Source of the DNA: Coprobacillus cateniformis
GTDB taxonomy: Bacteria > Bacillota_I > Bacilli_A > Erysipelotrichales > Coprobacillaceae
Reading direction: 5' to 3'
DNA length: 64,000 nucleotides
Assembly: GCF_009767585.1 (NCBI RefSeq)
Contig: NZ_WSNW01000001.1
Coordinates: forward strand, 248,001-312,000
Of this stretch, positions 1 through 9,600 are shown piece by piece (positions within the stretch are counted from its first letter, which is position 1; every line of letters starts with the position of its first letter). The notes under the pieces were generated by a model. The model made no database searches. It was not told the origin of the DNA and saw nothing but the letters and a program-made list of their open reading frames with translations. Made by a program: the position numbers and the translations under genes.

Positions 1-1729
1 GACCAGGATATAAAGCAAACAATTGTGAAATATGACGATGACCAATTTCAATCTCATCGTAATCTTCATGCCATTCCATAATTTGACCATATTTTCCAAT
101 TTGTATAGGTGGTAACTTCTCTAAATATTCATTTATCTCTGCTTCAAGATCGTGCCTATTTAACTCTTTAAGAAGTTGTAAATAAGATGTAAAAAATTCT
201 CTTAAAAGTTGAATATCCATTGATGGGCTTAAGCAAACTGTTGCAGCCTGCCCATCTTGAGTCATATAGGCATTCTCTGGTGAAACAGATGGTCCTGTTG
301 CATAAAATCCATTCGCATCTTTAAACATATAATCAAGAAAAAACAATGCATTTTCTTTAAGAATAGGAAAATATTCTAAAATGAATTCTTGATTATGAGT
401 ATATTGATAATGTTCAAAAATATGCAATGATAACCATAGTGAACCCATCGGCCATAATGTTGAAGGAACATAGTAATCTGCTGGTGCGCAGTCTCCCCAT
501 ATATCTGTATTATGATGAGCACAAGTTCCTCTACAACCATACATCTCTTTGGCAATTTTTTGACCTCGTGGCAACATTATTTTTTGAAGTTGCATGAGTG
601 GTAAGTGTAAACGAGATAATCCCGTTTTTTCAGCTAGCCAATAATTCATTTGAATATTGATATTAATTGTATATCGACTTCCCCATGGAGGTTCAAATTC
701 ACCATTCCATATCCCCTGAAGATTCGCTGCTAAACTCCCTTCTCGACTTGAAGATATTAACAAATATCTACCAAAATGAAAGTATGTTTCTATCAAATCA
801 AGATCAATTTGACCTTCTTTCATTTTTTGTAATCTTTCAGGTATACTCATCATATTTTCATTTTTATGATCTCCTAATGTGAGTTCTAACTGATCAAAAT
901 AGTTCTGATAATCTCGAATATGATCCTGTTTTAAATTGCGATATGATTTGAGTAGAGTTTTATCCAATTGTTTTTGGCACCATTGGAACGGATTATGACT
1001 TCGATAACTTGTTCTTCCAACAACATAAACAATGGCTTCTGTTGCATTTTCAATCACCAAACGTGAGCCATATTTTTTAAGACAACCATCTTTCAACTGA
1101 ACAGTCGTTGCCATGGTATAACTGATACCATTTTTCTGATTTCCATTGTATCCTGATAGATATAAATAGTCTTTTTCAATATGTATATCATCAACATATG
1201 ATTCACTTCTGCCTGGTCTGATATCTCTACGTGTCAGATACAAATCAAAATTCAATTGCTGATTTTGACTTGCTTTAATTTTATAAACAAACACTTGATT
1301 AGGATACGATATAAAACATTCTCTTTGGTATTCAACATTGTTATATCTATATTGGATGGAACCTATACTATTTTTTAAATCTAAGACTTTTTGATAATCT
1401 TGAACGTTTTGATGATGAAATTCCATCCAGACTTGGCCAAGTGGCTGATAATGTCTAGGATGTGGTGTTGTTGCATAAAAGTAATTAGGTGCTTTTTTCT
1501 GTGCTTCCTCAACTTTACCATCCAACAATAAAGTTCTCATTTCATCTAAATGATCTAATGTATTTGGATTTCCTCGTTCAATAGGTCCTCCTGAATATAA
1601 TGAATCTTCATTCATACAAATCAATTCTTTTTGAGTCTGTCCAAATACCATGGCCCCTAAATAACCATTTCCTAAAGGCATAGCCTCTTCCCACTGTAAA
1701 GCAGGTTTATTAAATATGAGTTTTTTCAT
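1..1729 (-). CDS. GH95-family alpha-L-fucosidase/galactosidase, C-terminus cut by window edge
   Basis: Translating the minus strand from the ATG at 1729 gives 576 codons running off the left edge. The N-terminus has the GH95 signature (WEEAMPLGNGYLGAMVFG, then MNEDSLYSGGP and YQPLGQVWMEF). Further on are SSREGSLAANLQGIWNGEF, PPWGSRYTINININMNYW and HHNTDIWGDCAP, the conserved catalytic-domain blocks. GH95 enzymes are about 750-800 aa, so roughly the last quarter is missing. No signal peptide is visible, so the enzyme should act in the cytoplasm. The start lies one base after the EIIB stop (TGA-C-ATG), making it the last visible gene of the EIIA-EIIC-EIIB operon. It probably hydrolyses a fucosylated or related sugar brought in by that transporter; the exact glycoside cannot be read from sequence. 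Confidence 0.88.
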   Translation of the reverse strand, partial: MKKLIFNKPALQWEEAMPLGNGYLGAMVFGQTQKELICMNEDSLYSGGPIERGNPNTLDHLDEMRTLLLDGKVEEAQKKAPNYFYATTPHPRHYQPLGQVWMEFHHQNVQDYQKVLDLKNSIGSIQYRYNNVEYQRECFISYPNQVFVYKIKASQNQQLNFDLYLTRRDIRPGRSESYVDDIHIEKDYLYLSGYNGNQKNGISYTMATTVQLKDGCLKKYGSRLVIENATEAIVYVVGRTSYRSHNPFQWCQKQLDKTLLKSYRNLKQDHIRDYQNYFDQLELTLGDHKNENMMSIPERLQKMKEGQIDLDLIETYFHFGRYLLISSSREGSLAANLQGIWNGEFEPPWGSRYTININIQMNYWLAEKTGLSRLHLPLMQLQKIMLPRGQKIAKEMYGCRGTCAHHNTDIWGDCAPADYYVPSTLWPMGSLWLSLHIFEHYQYTHNQEFILEYFPILKENALFFLDYMFKDANGFYATGPSVSPENAYMTQDGQAATVCLSPSMDIQLLREFFTSYLQLLKELNRHDLEAEINEYLEKLPPIQIGKYGQIMEWHEDYDEIEIGHRHISQLFALYPG

Positions 1730-1730
1730 G

Positions 1731-2045
1731 TCATTCATCCTTTTCAATAAGTGATAAAGTATATTGTAAAACCCTTTTTCCATCACCTATTCCATAATCT
1801 AAACCAGGGATATCGCCTACCGATATCCCTAACGGTTCACACATTTCCTTTGCATCTTTTAAAATATAAGCTACCTGCGGTCCCAATAAGACAACATCGC
1901 AATCATCTAATTCTTTTTCAAGACTTCTAACAGAGTGAGCACTCACCTCAACAGCAATATCCTTTTCTTTGGCTGCCTCTCTCATTCTTTGAACCAATAT
2001 ACTTGTTGACATACCAGCACTACAAAATAACTTAATTTTAATCAT
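1731..2045 (-). CDS. PTS EIIB, lactose/cellobiose (chitobiose) family
   Basis: This 104-aa protein is a stand-alone cytosolic EIIB phosphocarrier. It begins IKLFCSAGMSTSILVQRM, and the Cys in CSAGMST (residue 8) is the phosphorylated residue of the lactose/cellobiose EIIB family. The later segment VVLLGPQVAYIL is also typical. It takes phosphate from EIIA and passes it to sugar bound by EIIC. It sits between EIIC (3 bp upstream) and the GH95 gene (1 bp downstream), so translation of the set is likely coupled. The substrate is not defined by EIIB alone. Confidence 0.93.
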   Translation of the reverse strand: MIKIKLFCSAGMSTSILVQRMREAAKEKDIAVEVSAHSVRSLEKELDDCDVVLLGPQVAYILKDAKEMCEPLGISVGDIPGLDYGIGDGKRVLQYTLSLIEKDE

Positions 2046-2048
2046 ATT

Positions 2049-3365
2049 CTATGCATTCCCTTCCTGTAATTCCTTTTTTTCTTCTTGTAAGAATTGCTTA
2101 TCCATCGCTTTTATAAATGGATAATAACCAATACATCCCACAACAATTAATAGAATCTGAATCACGGCTCCCATAATATTAAAATTCGTTGAGAGGAAAC
2201 CACTTAAAATCAATGGGGTTGTCCAAGGAACAGGTACAACTGGTATTGGTGCAATTTGTACAACTGCCAATAAATATACTACTATAAATTGTAACAAATA
2301 TACAAATATAAATGGAATAAATAATAAAGTATTTAAAACGACTGGCAATCCAAAGATAAAAGGTTCATGAATACAGAACATAGCTGGAACTATAGAAAGT
2401 TTTCCAATTGATTTTGCACGAATAGATTTACATACAAGAACCAATAAAAGTGGAATTGAGAAATTGAACACTGCTGAATAAACACCCCAGAATGTATCAG
2501 ATACGATATAAGGCAAAGGCAATCCTGCTTGGAAAGCTTCCATATTCGCAAGTGCCATTGTTGCCAATAAAGGTTTCCATACTGCCCCAACAACATTAGC
2601 CCCATGAATTCCAAAGAACCATAACAATTGTTGAATTAAGATAAAAATCATAACAGCACCAACACTATCTCCAATTGCTAGTAAAGGTTGAGATAGAACT
2701 TGATTGATAAAATCAGGGAAATAAAGATAAGGTGTCATTAAGAATAAATTTCTAATCACAAGGAAAATCAAAACAACCAATGCAAATGGAATTAATGAAC
2801 TAAAACTATTTGATACATTTGGTGGAACCGCATCAGGCATCTTGATTGTTAAGTTTTTCTTTGTAAAGAACCAATATAAACGTAATGAAACTAACGTTGT
2901 AATTAAACAAGGAAAAATCCCTGTTGAACTAAATAATGATGTTGGAATCACTCCATAAACTGTCGCATTTTTAACAACTTCACCATTGACATAAACATCA
3001 CCAATATATGAAAAATTAGAAAGCAATAGAAAAGCAATCAAGGCAACAAGTACACCATAAACCTTTTCTAACTTTAACTGCTCACAATAACTGGCTGCAC
3101 AAGAAACGATGATAACCAACGTTAAGAGTCCAATTGTTACACTACTCACTTGTGAAATAGAATTTGCTAACCAAGCTGCCAAATCTGGTGCAAATTGATC
3201 TAAATATGGAAAATAAGCAATAATTAAAGCAATGGCCCCAATAATAGATATTGGTGTTGTTGCTATCATACCATCACGAATGGCAGAAACTTCTTTATTA
3301 CTATTTAATTTTGCTGCGACTGGTCCTGCATATTTTTGAACCAATTCAACTAATTTATCGAACAT
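2049..3365 (-). CDS. PTS EIIC, lactose/cellobiose family permease
   Basis: This is a membrane sugar channel of about 438 aa with roughly ten hydrophobic segments. The family features are the opening FDKLVELVQKYAGPVAAKL, FFGIHGANVVGAVWKPLL and the loop CIHEPFIFGLPVVLN, which forms part of the substrate site. I chose the ATG at 3365 because GGGAGG (complement of 3373-3378) lies about 7 bases upstream; an in-frame start at 3389 would lie within the EIIA gene and lacks a ribosome site. Sugar is phosphorylated during transport using EIIB and EIIA encoded on either side. The linked GH95 gene suggests a beta- or fucosyl-disaccharide, which is an inference. Confidence 0.93.
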   Translation of the reverse strand: MFDKLVELVQKYAGPVAAKLNSNKEVSAIRDGMIATTPISIIGAIALIIAYFPYLDQFAPDLAAWLANSISQVSSVTIGLLTLVIIVSCAASYCEQLKLEKVYGVLVALIAFLLLSNFSYIGDVYVNGEVVKNATVYGVIPTSLFSSTGIFPCLITTLVSLRLYWFFTKKNLTIKMPDAVPPNVSNSFSSLIPFALVVLIFLVIRNLFLMTPYLYFPDFINQVLSQPLLAIGDSVGAVMIFILIQQLLWFFGIHGANVVGAVWKPLLATMALANMEAFQAGLPLPYIVSDTFWGVYSAVFNFSIPLLLVLVCKSIRAKSIGKLSIVPAMFCIHEPFIFGLPVVLNTLLFIPFIFVYLLQFIVVYLLAVVQIAPIPVVPVPWTTPLILSGFLSTNFNIMGAVIQILLIVVGCIGYYPFIKAMDKQFLQEEKKELQEGNA

Positions 3366-3378
3366 TCTTTTTCCTCCC

Positions 3379-3699
3379 TTATTGTTCAAGTGTGTCTATT
3401 TTCTGATATAGACGAATCATTTGTCTACAAACAATCTCAAATAACTCTGCATTAGCTAACTGATCTTCAGCATGAGCCAATAACAATGAAACTGAGTGTC
3501 CATCTTCTAAAGAACTCTTTTTTAGCATATGAATATGTTCTTCATAACCAACTTGGAGTTCTTTTTTTCCTTGCTCTTGTAAACTTTTTGCCAATTCAAA
3601 CTGTCCACTATGAGCGGCATCAATTGCTAAGATATACTTTGTCTTTGCACTTCCTGACATGGAAATCATTTTCATACATGACTCTTCAACTTTATCCAT
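3379..3699 (-). CDS. PTS EIIA, lactose/cellobiose family
   Basis: A 106-aa all-helical EIIA protein and the first gene of the minus-strand PTS operon. LLAHAEDQLANAE near residue 76 contains the phosphorylated His (HAEDQL), and the N-terminal part MISMSGSAKTKYILAIDAAHSGQF is typical. It accepts phosphate from HPr and forwards it to the EIIB encoded at 1731-2045. Its stop lies just upstream of the EIIC ribosome site. A terminator separates it from the upstream regulator gene, so the operon should have its own promoter within 3700-3760, although no strong promoter is obvious there. Confidence 0.92.
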   Translation of the reverse strand: MDKVEESCMKMISMSGSAKTKYILAIDAAHSGQFELAKSLQEQGKKELQVGYEEHIHMLKKSSLEDGHSVSLLLAHAEDQLANAELFEIVCRQMIRLYQKIDTLEQ

Positions 3700-3760
3700 T
3701 TAACCTCTCCCTTCCTGACAGCATTATCTTATCATTGTTATTTTTTTGACTCCATACCAA

Positions 3761-3787
3761 AAGATACCACATTGAATGTGGTATCTT
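3761..3787 (-). terminator. Terminator between PRD regulator and PTS operon
   Basis: AAGATACCACATT (3761-3773) pairs perfectly with AATGTGGTATCTT (3775-3787), a 13-bp inverted repeat. Read on the minus strand it directly follows the regulator stop and continues into TTTTGG. A PRD protein of the antiterminator class may act here, but no separate RNA-antiterminator site was identified. Confidence 0.8.
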
Positions 3788-5669
3788 ATTGCTCTTTCAT
3801 TAATTGTATCAAAAAATCATAGGTAGGATTGGATATAAATGCCTGTATTGCCTCAATGTTAAGAGAAAACTGTGAAGTTAATTCATAAAATTTTTGAATA
3901 GAATCATCAATATCTTCACCAATTGCTGTTAAAATAATGAGTTGAACTATATTTCTACTCCATAAGATTGGTTCCTTTAAAACTGCAACATAAACAAACG
4001 TTTCTTTTAAGAAAACATCTTTAGGATGAGGTATCGCAATATAATTTCCAAAATCTGTAGATTCTATATCTTCTCTTTCTAAAACTGATTGTAGGAAAAG
4101 GGAATTGACCCCTTCTTTTTCAACAACAATTTGACATAGTTTTTCTAGTGCTTCTTCTTTTGAAGAAGCTTCCAAATCTAATATCATACGTTCAGGACAA
4201 TAATACTTTTTAATAATCTCATCTTCATTATGCTCTAATATTTTCTTAATTCTTTGAATATCATCATTTTCTAAAAAGTTATTGATCTTAACGATAGGTT
4301 TAGGTATTTCTATATTGATGGGAATTGTTGTAAAAACATAATCAACCAAATTATAATCAAAAGTATTCATTTCAAAACTATCACATACATAAATATGATC
4401 AATATAATCTTTAAACTCATGCTTGTATCTATACATCAATAAACGTGAACTGCTTTTCCCAGTCGAACAGATAATGAGTATATTTCTTTTTTGAGATGAT
4501 TTCTTTTGCTCAATAGCCAATTGGAAAATCAATGCAAAATATCCTATTTCATCCTCTGGAATTAATTTCTGATAAACTTTTTCTAATAGAGGCCGGATAA
4601 ACAATGCAATTCTATATGCAAAACTATAATTTTGTTTAATATCTTCTAACATTGGATTGGCAAAAGGGATATCATACCTCATACGAATATCAAAAGGAAC
4701 AAGATGCTGATTTAATCCCATACGTATATCAAAATTAGATCTCATATCAATTTGAAACTCTTGATATATAGCATTAATCATTTCCATAACCAATCTATCA
4801 ATCTCTTCTTTTATCACAAAATTACTTTCATTATTATTAACATTTCCCACATTTCTTTTTCCTGCAATATGAAGCAGAATATAATTTTGTTCATAAAGAG
4901 GATATGTGAGATGGAATTCATTTTCTAAATGTTGGACCAAATCATTACAAAAAGCAATTTCCTTAATTCCAATACTTAGTAAATTTTCTCCATTATCACC
5001 TATCATAAAATGTTGTTTTATTCGCTCTCTTTGAATTAACAGATACTCAATAAAATTTTCAAATGCAGTCTCAGATAAATGTAATTCGTATTCTTGTAAA
5101 AGCGGTATGACAAGATTGGCTATTTCTTTTAATTCAATATCCTGATTTTCATAAAATGATTTTTTTAATTCATTTGTATTCATAAAATAATCACAAATGA
5201 GTCTTCGTTTATCAAATTCATTTCCTTTGATTGCAATTCCATAATTGGGTTTCCTTTCCAAGCGTAAATAGTAACGATTGGCTAAAAATTCAACTTTTTT
5301 GAGTGAGGCAGAGATACGATTACGTGTGATATACAGTAATTCTTCTAGATCATCAACTTTTATATAATCATCATGATTAATCAAATAGGAAAGGATAAAC
5401 TTTTCTCTAGCTTCACTATTTTCTGGAATATCCGATTCTTGAATTTGAAATATTTTAGAATATAATAACGGTTCTTCAATAACTAGCTGATACCCATATC
5501 GGGGTTTAGATACAATGTCTGCTCCAAAATACTTAAGTTCAGCACGTAGGTCTTTCATTCTATTTCTCACAATTTTTAAACTGATTTGAAATCGTGTAGA
5601 AATATCTTTTGCTGTTATATATGTATCAGTTGACATCATATCTAAAAGTTCTTTTAATTGTGACTGCAT
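3786..5669 (-). CDS. PRD-domain transcriptional regulator with EIIB-like and EIIA domains (BglG/MtlR/LicR type)
   Basis: This 627-aa protein has two N-terminal winged-helix segments (about 1-160, with KIVRNRMKDLRAEL and LLYITRNRISASLKK). They are followed by two PRD domains (about 175-390, with phosphorylatable His in LLHIAGKRN and LVPFDIRMRYDIP). Next comes an EIIB-like segment (NILIICSTGKSSSRLLMYRY, about 400-490) and a C-terminal EIIA-2 domain with active-site His in YIAIPHPKD. This layout matches activators of PTS operons controlled by phosphorylation from HPr and the cognate EIIB. Its position just upstream of the EIIA-EIIC-EIIB-GH95 operon makes that operon the likely target. All domains look intact. 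Confidence 0.9.
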   Translation of the reverse strand: MQSQLKELLDMMSTDTYITAKDISTRFQISLKIVRNRMKDLRAELKYFGADIVSKPRYGYQLVIEEPLLYSKIFQIQESDIPENSEAREKFILSYLINHDDYIKVDDLEELLYITRNRISASLKKVEFLANRYYLRLERKPNYGIAIKGNEFDKRRLICDYFMNTNELKKSFYENQDIELKEIANLVIPLLQEYELHLSETAFENFIEYLLIQRERIKQHFMIGDNGENLLSIGIKEIAFCNDLVQHLENEFHLTYPLYEQNYILLHIAGKRNVGNVNNNESNFVIKEEIDRLVMEMINAIYQEFQIDMRSNFDIRMGLNQHLVPFDIRMRYDIPFANPMLEDIKQNYSFAYRIALFIRPLLEKVYQKLIPEDEIGYFALIFQLAIEQKKSSQKRNILIICSTGKSSSRLLMYRYKHEFKDYIDHIYVCDSFEMNTFDYNLVDYVFTTIPINIEIPKPIVKINNFLENDDIQRIKKILEHNEDEIIKKYYCPERMILDLEASSKEEALEKLCQIVVEKEGVNSLFLQSVLEREDIESTDFGNYIAIPHPKDVFLKETFVYVAVLKEPILWSRNIVQLIILTAIGEDIDDSIQKFYELTSQFSLNIEAIQAFISNPTYDFLIQLMKEQ

Positions 5670-5837
5670 TTTTTCACCCCTTTTTCTTCAAGTATACATC
5701 AAAACTATTGATTTTGAAATATTTTTTCATTTCGACATGTTTTGACATTATTTAATTCTTTGTTTTATATTCGTTATCATATCAAATGATATTGCTTTAT
5801 ACGCTTATGCATGAAGCATATTGTTCAATAAAGAAAA

Positions 5838-5866
5838 AACAATCAATTGTATAAAAATTGACTGTT
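5838..5866 (-). terminator. Hairpin with T-run (minus strand)
   Basis: Minus-strand AACAGTCAATT pairs with AATTGATTGTT across a 7-base loop and is followed by TTTTTTC. It closes the decayed gene region at 5966-7132. The rest of 5670-5965 is AT-rich and holds no gene that I can recognise. Confidence 0.65.
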
Positions 5867-5965
5867 CATTTTATCTTTTAGAGGAATCTATCATTATATT
5901 CTGTTTAAGAGTTAATAATGGAACTTTATCAAACGTATTTTTTGACTCAAGAATGTCTCCATTCC

Positions 5966-6313
5966 TTAAATATGTTCTTTATTTAAACTCCTTTTAGGAT
6001 TAACTATGCCAATTTCAACTTTTGAAAAAACACATTGATGATAATAATGCAAATCGTTCAATGAGCTCTCTTTGTGACTACAAGTCAAGTGAATTGATAA
6101 ATCACTGAACTTATTTCTGTATGCATTCTTCATTATTTGATTCCGCCATTCAAATGGAATGATTTCAAAGTAAAAAGGACAATGTTTTCTTTCTAAACTA
6201 TCGCCACAATCTATAAAGGTTATTTCTTCATAAAAAGTATAATGATATTGATCTGCTTTGATAATTGATTGAAGATACTTCAAAACAGACTCTATAGAAA
6301 GACATACTTCTGG
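5966..6313 (-). pseudogene. Remnant of a small conserved protein with degenerate Cys motifs
   Basis: The frame opens after a TAA and has no ATG; the best start is a TTG at 6283 without a ribosome site. The text FIDCGDSLERKHCPFYFE, FEWRNQIMKNAYRNKFSDLS, TCSHKESSLNDLHYY and FSKVEIGIVNP recalls a family of short proteins that normally carry CPxC and PCCH motifs before SLNDLxY. Here the second Cys of each pair appears lost. With stops upstream in frame and a broken gene next door, I read it as a decaying copy. The family match is from memory. Confidence 0.45.
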
Positions 6314-6373
6314 TTACTTAAGAATTATTCATATATAAGTTCTGACATATTTTTCTCCTCACTTTTTACTCTT

Positions 6374-7132
6374 CTATTTTTCAAACAAAACATTATTCAC
6401 TTTTTCTGTTATCCATATTTCATCATTAGAAATCTCTATATGATATCCAACGATAACATCTGGTGAAAAACAGTTAAATAATTCATGAAACTCTAATGCA
6501 GTATTTAACTTCCTTGGAAAACGAATATATGTTTCAAAGTTATTGAGGAAATGAAAGTCACTCTTCTTTCCAAATATCTACCACTCTTCTAGAGTATAGA
6601 ATTGTATATGTCCATCTTTTTTCATCTGCATATATGCATCTACAAAACGCTCTTTATCATTACAGTTGGGCGCTGGATCAGCAATAAAAAACTTAGCATT
6701 AGATTTTAGAACTCTTTTTATCTCTTGAAAAGTATCTTCAATAACTGGAAAATGATGTAAAGCGTATCTTGTGATTATTAAATCAAATGTCTCATCTGCA
6801 AAAGGGAGCTTGACACCATCATAATTCTTAAACTTCAAATGATGTAACCCCATTATTTCAGCCTTCCTTTGATTCATTAACAATGTTTTTTCAACAATAT
6901 CTAATCCAACAATTTCTATTTGAGAATGTTTTTGGGCAATTGCAAATGCAAAATATCCAGTTCCTGTTCCTAAATCAAGAATCTTCATTCCATCATGAAT
7001 ATCTAAACAATTTAAAATTAACTCAAGATGTTAACTATCCTGAGTTTGTCTATCATAAAAATCACTTACCTGAAAACTTTCTTCAAAACATTGTTTTGTT
7101 TCTTTAATACTTTCATATGTCTTTTTCTGCAT
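6374..7132 (-). pseudogene. SAM-dependent methyltransferase broken by two in-frame stops
   Basis: From the ATG at 7132 the frame runs 253 codons to a TAG at 6374-6376 but holds a TAA at codon 34 (7031-7033) and a TAG at codon 185 (6578-6580). No frameshift is needed. The middle part is a class I methyltransferase: motif I ILDLGTGTGYFAFAIA, motif II VGLDIV, motif IV FDLIITRYALHHF and then EIKRVLKSNAKFFIADPAP. The part after the second stop (FLNNFETYIRFPRKLNTALEF) still looks like coding sequence. Internal translation from the ATG at 6988 is possible, but that start lacks a clear ribosome site and the second stop would still cut the tail. Confidence 0.85.
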
Positions 7133-7280
7133 GATTGTTCTCCATAACTATTTGATAAGGCTCTATATAGAATATTATTCATACTCTATTTTAAGACCAC
7201 TCATATAATCAGTATATCACAATTTTACATCTTCATCATATTGTCAAAAGATGAACTTCTTCTTTTACTCGTAAAGAAAA

Positions 7281-7301
7281 GGTACTTCACATTGAAGTAC
7301 C
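7281..7301 (-). terminator. Terminator of ddh
   Basis: GGTACTTCA (7281-7289) and TGAAGTACC (7293-7301) form a 9-bp stem with a 3-base loop. On the minus strand it is followed by TTTTCTTT, just beyond the ddh stop codon. Confidence 0.85.
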
Positions 7302-7331
7302 AATCATTTTTATCATTAATAGATTTATAAC

Positions 7332-8312
7332 CTATAATAGTTTTTTACGTAATTCTTCACCAGATTCAACATGTAAATAAGCAGGTGCAATATCAAAGAC
7401 TGTCTTGCAGCCACACTGTCCTTCTTGATGCATACGATAAGCAGCTCTTGCATAAGCAACCAATACACTAGATGTAAACTCTGGGTTTGAATCTAATGTT
7501 AATTTATATTCAATGACATGTTTATTTTCATAATCAAATCCAGTTGTTCCACTTCTTAAGACAACCCCACCATGAGGAATCCCTTGATGATCTCTCATTA
7601 ATTCTTCTTCACTTATAAAATGAACTGTTGTATCATAATCAGCAAAATAGTTTGGCATAGTTTTAATTGTTTCTTCAATCACTTTCAAATCTGCCCCATC
7701 TTCTGCTACAACAAAACATTCACGTGTATGTTTTTCTCTTGTTGTTAAAGTTGGATTCTCGCCATTACGAACACTTTCTAATGCAGCATCAACAGGGATT
7801 GTATATTGCCTAGCATCTTTAACCCCTGCAATTCTTCTAATCGCATCAGAATGACCTTGACTAACACCTTTACCCCAAAATGTATAATCATTACCATTTG
7901 GTAAAATAGCTTGTCCATATAAACGATTTAATGAAAACAAACCAGGATCCCAACCAACAGAAATAATACTAATATGTTTGCCTTTTTCACTTGATTGATT
8001 CACGTTTGAAAAATGTTCAGGGATTTTCGCATGTGTATCAAAACTATCAACAACATTAAAATATTGAGCCAATTCTACTGTTTGTTTAGGAAGATCATTA
8101 GCACTCCCACCACACAAAACAAGAACATCAATATCACCTTGCATATCATAAAGTTTTTCCATATCATAAACTGGCACATCCGTATGTGTCTTCACTGTTT
8201 CAGGGTTTCTTCTTGTAAAAACACCTGCTAATTCCATATCTTGACTATGGTGAACTGCACATTCTACACCACGGCCAAGGTTACCATAACCTACGATTCC
8301 AATTTTAATCAT
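7332..8312 (-). CDS. ddh: meso-diaminopimelate D-dehydrogenase
   Basis: This 326-aa NADP-dependent enzyme makes meso-diaminopimelate from tetrahydrodipicolinate and ammonia in one step, feeding lysine and peptidoglycan synthesis. The Rossmann motif is IGIVGYGNLGRGVE at the N-terminus. VVDSFDTHAKIPEHF, ISVGWDPGLFSLNR and FWGKGVSQGHSDAIRRI are strongly conserved substrate-binding stretches of this family. The length matches the usual ~325 aa. It has its own terminator and diverges from the zinc-ribbon gene at 8515, so it appears monocistronic. Confidence 0.96.
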   Translation of the reverse strand: MIKIGIVGYGNLGRGVECAVHHSQDMELAGVFTRRNPETVKTHTDVPVYDMEKLYDMQGDIDVLVLCGGSANDLPKQTVELAQYFNVVDSFDTHAKIPEHFSNVNQSSEKGKHISIISVGWDPGLFSLNRLYGQAILPNGNDYTFWGKGVSQGHSDAIRRIAGVKDARQYTIPVDAALESVRNGENPTLTTREKHTRECFVVAEDGADLKVIEETIKTMPNYFADYDTTVHFISEEELMRDHQGIPHGGVVLRSGTTGFDYENKHVIEYKLTLDSNPEFTSSVLVAYARAAYRMHQEGQCGCKTVFDIAPAYLHVESGEELRKKLL

Positions 8313-8514
8313 ATTCTCACTCCTTCAAATATATACATTTATTTTACCATTAAATGTATAGAAAAGCACGAATATTTCATACAATGATATATTTTTTGTA
8401 TTCTCTATAACTATCTTATATAAAAATTGATTTTCTTATCATTCGACATTTTTCATTTTCATTCAACATAAAATTTAGTATGATAAATATATACTTAGAA
8501 AGGATAAAGAAACT

Positions 8515-9591
8515 ATGGCAGAAATTATTGAATACAAATGTCCAAATTGTGATGGTATCATTACCTTTGATAGTCAAAGTCAAAAAATGAAATGTCAATA
8601 TTGTGGTACTGAGTTGAGTGTTGAAGCTATTCAATCTTATAATCAGGCTCTTACAAAACATGAATCACAATTGAGTTGGCAACCACCCAAAGGAAGAGAA
8701 TGGGATACACATGAACAAGCAAATTTAACACATTATCTTTGCCACTCTTGTGGTGGAGAAATTATAACAGATAAAGATACAATTGCTACAAGCTGTCCCT
8801 ATTGTGACAATCAAATTGTGATTGATGATCATATCCAAGGTTTACTAAAGCCAGATTTGGTTATTCCATTTCAAATTGATAAGAATATGGCTAAAGAAGC
8901 ATTAAAAAAGCATTTTGAAAATAAAAAATTATTGCCCCCTCTTTTTAAGAGTGAAAATCACTTAGAAGAAATCAAAGGGATTTATGCCCCTTATTGGTTA
9001 TTTGATTGTAAAGTAGAGGCGAATATTTCTTACCGTGCCCATCGTATTCGCAATTATAGCGATAGTCGATATAATTACACACAGACTGATCACTTTATGT
9101 TGCAAAGAGAGGGAAGTGTTCGATTTCAATGTATTCCTGCTGACGGCTCTTCAAAGTTAGATGATACATTAATGGATTCACTTGAACCATTTGATTATCA
9201 AAAAGCTACTGATTTCCAAAGTGCCTATTTAGCTGGTTATCTAGCAGATAAATATGATGTGAGTGCTGAGGAATGTACAGATAAAATCAATCAGCGTATT
9301 TATACCAGTGTCAAGCAACTCTTTGACAATACAACGACTTCTTATTTAGGGACACGGGAAATAAACAAAGATATTCAATTCAATGAAAATCAAGTTCATT
9401 ATGCATTATTACCAGTATGGATTCTCAATACATCGTGGAATGGGGAAAAATATATCTTTGCAATGAATGGACAAACGGGTAAGTTTGTGGGAAATTTACC
9501 TGTTGATAGAGGACTATATTGGAAATACTTTGGTATCTATTTTCTTATTGGCATGCTCATCACAACGTTGCTTGCTGTTTTATTTATCTAG
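8515..9591 (+). CDS. Zinc-ribbon membrane-anchored protein, function unknown
   Basis: The 358-aa protein has two Cys4 zinc ribbons near the N-terminus (CPNC...CQYC about residues 9-33, CHSCGG...CPYC about 80-102). A long region with IYAPYWLFDCKVEANISY and LPVWILNTSWNGEKYIFAMNGQTGKFVG follows, and one membrane helix lies at the C-terminus (about 333-356). This matches a family often annotated as TFIIB-type zinc-ribbon protein in Firmicutes. The next gene (TPM domain) starts 9 bases after the stop, and such pairs are common, so a shared envelope role is plausible but not shown. Confidence 0.8.
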   Translation: MAEIIEYKCPNCDGIITFDSQSQKMKCQYCGTELSVEAIQSYNQALTKHESQLSWQPPKGREWDTHEQANLTHYLCHSCGGEIITDKDTIATSCPYCDNQIVIDDHIQGLLKPDLVIPFQIDKNMAKEALKKHFENKKLLPPLFKSENHLEEIKGIYAPYWLFDCKVEANISYRAHRIRNYSDSRYNYTQTDHFMLQREGSVRFQCIPADGSSKLDDTLMDSLEPFDYQKATDFQSAYLAGYLADKYDVSAEECTDKINQRIYTSVKQLFDNTTTSYLGTREINKDIQFNENQVHYALLPVWILNTSWNGEKYIFAMNGQTGKFVGNLPVDRGLYWKYFGIYFLIGMLITTLLAVLFI

Positions 9592-9600
9592 GTGATTGCT

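Noticed and set aside
7021..7033. In-frame stops in the methyltransferase as possible recoding (selenocysteine or pyrrolysine)
   Set aside because: The stops are TAA and TAG in one gene, with no TGA and no downstream recoding element; neighbouring genes use all three stops normally.
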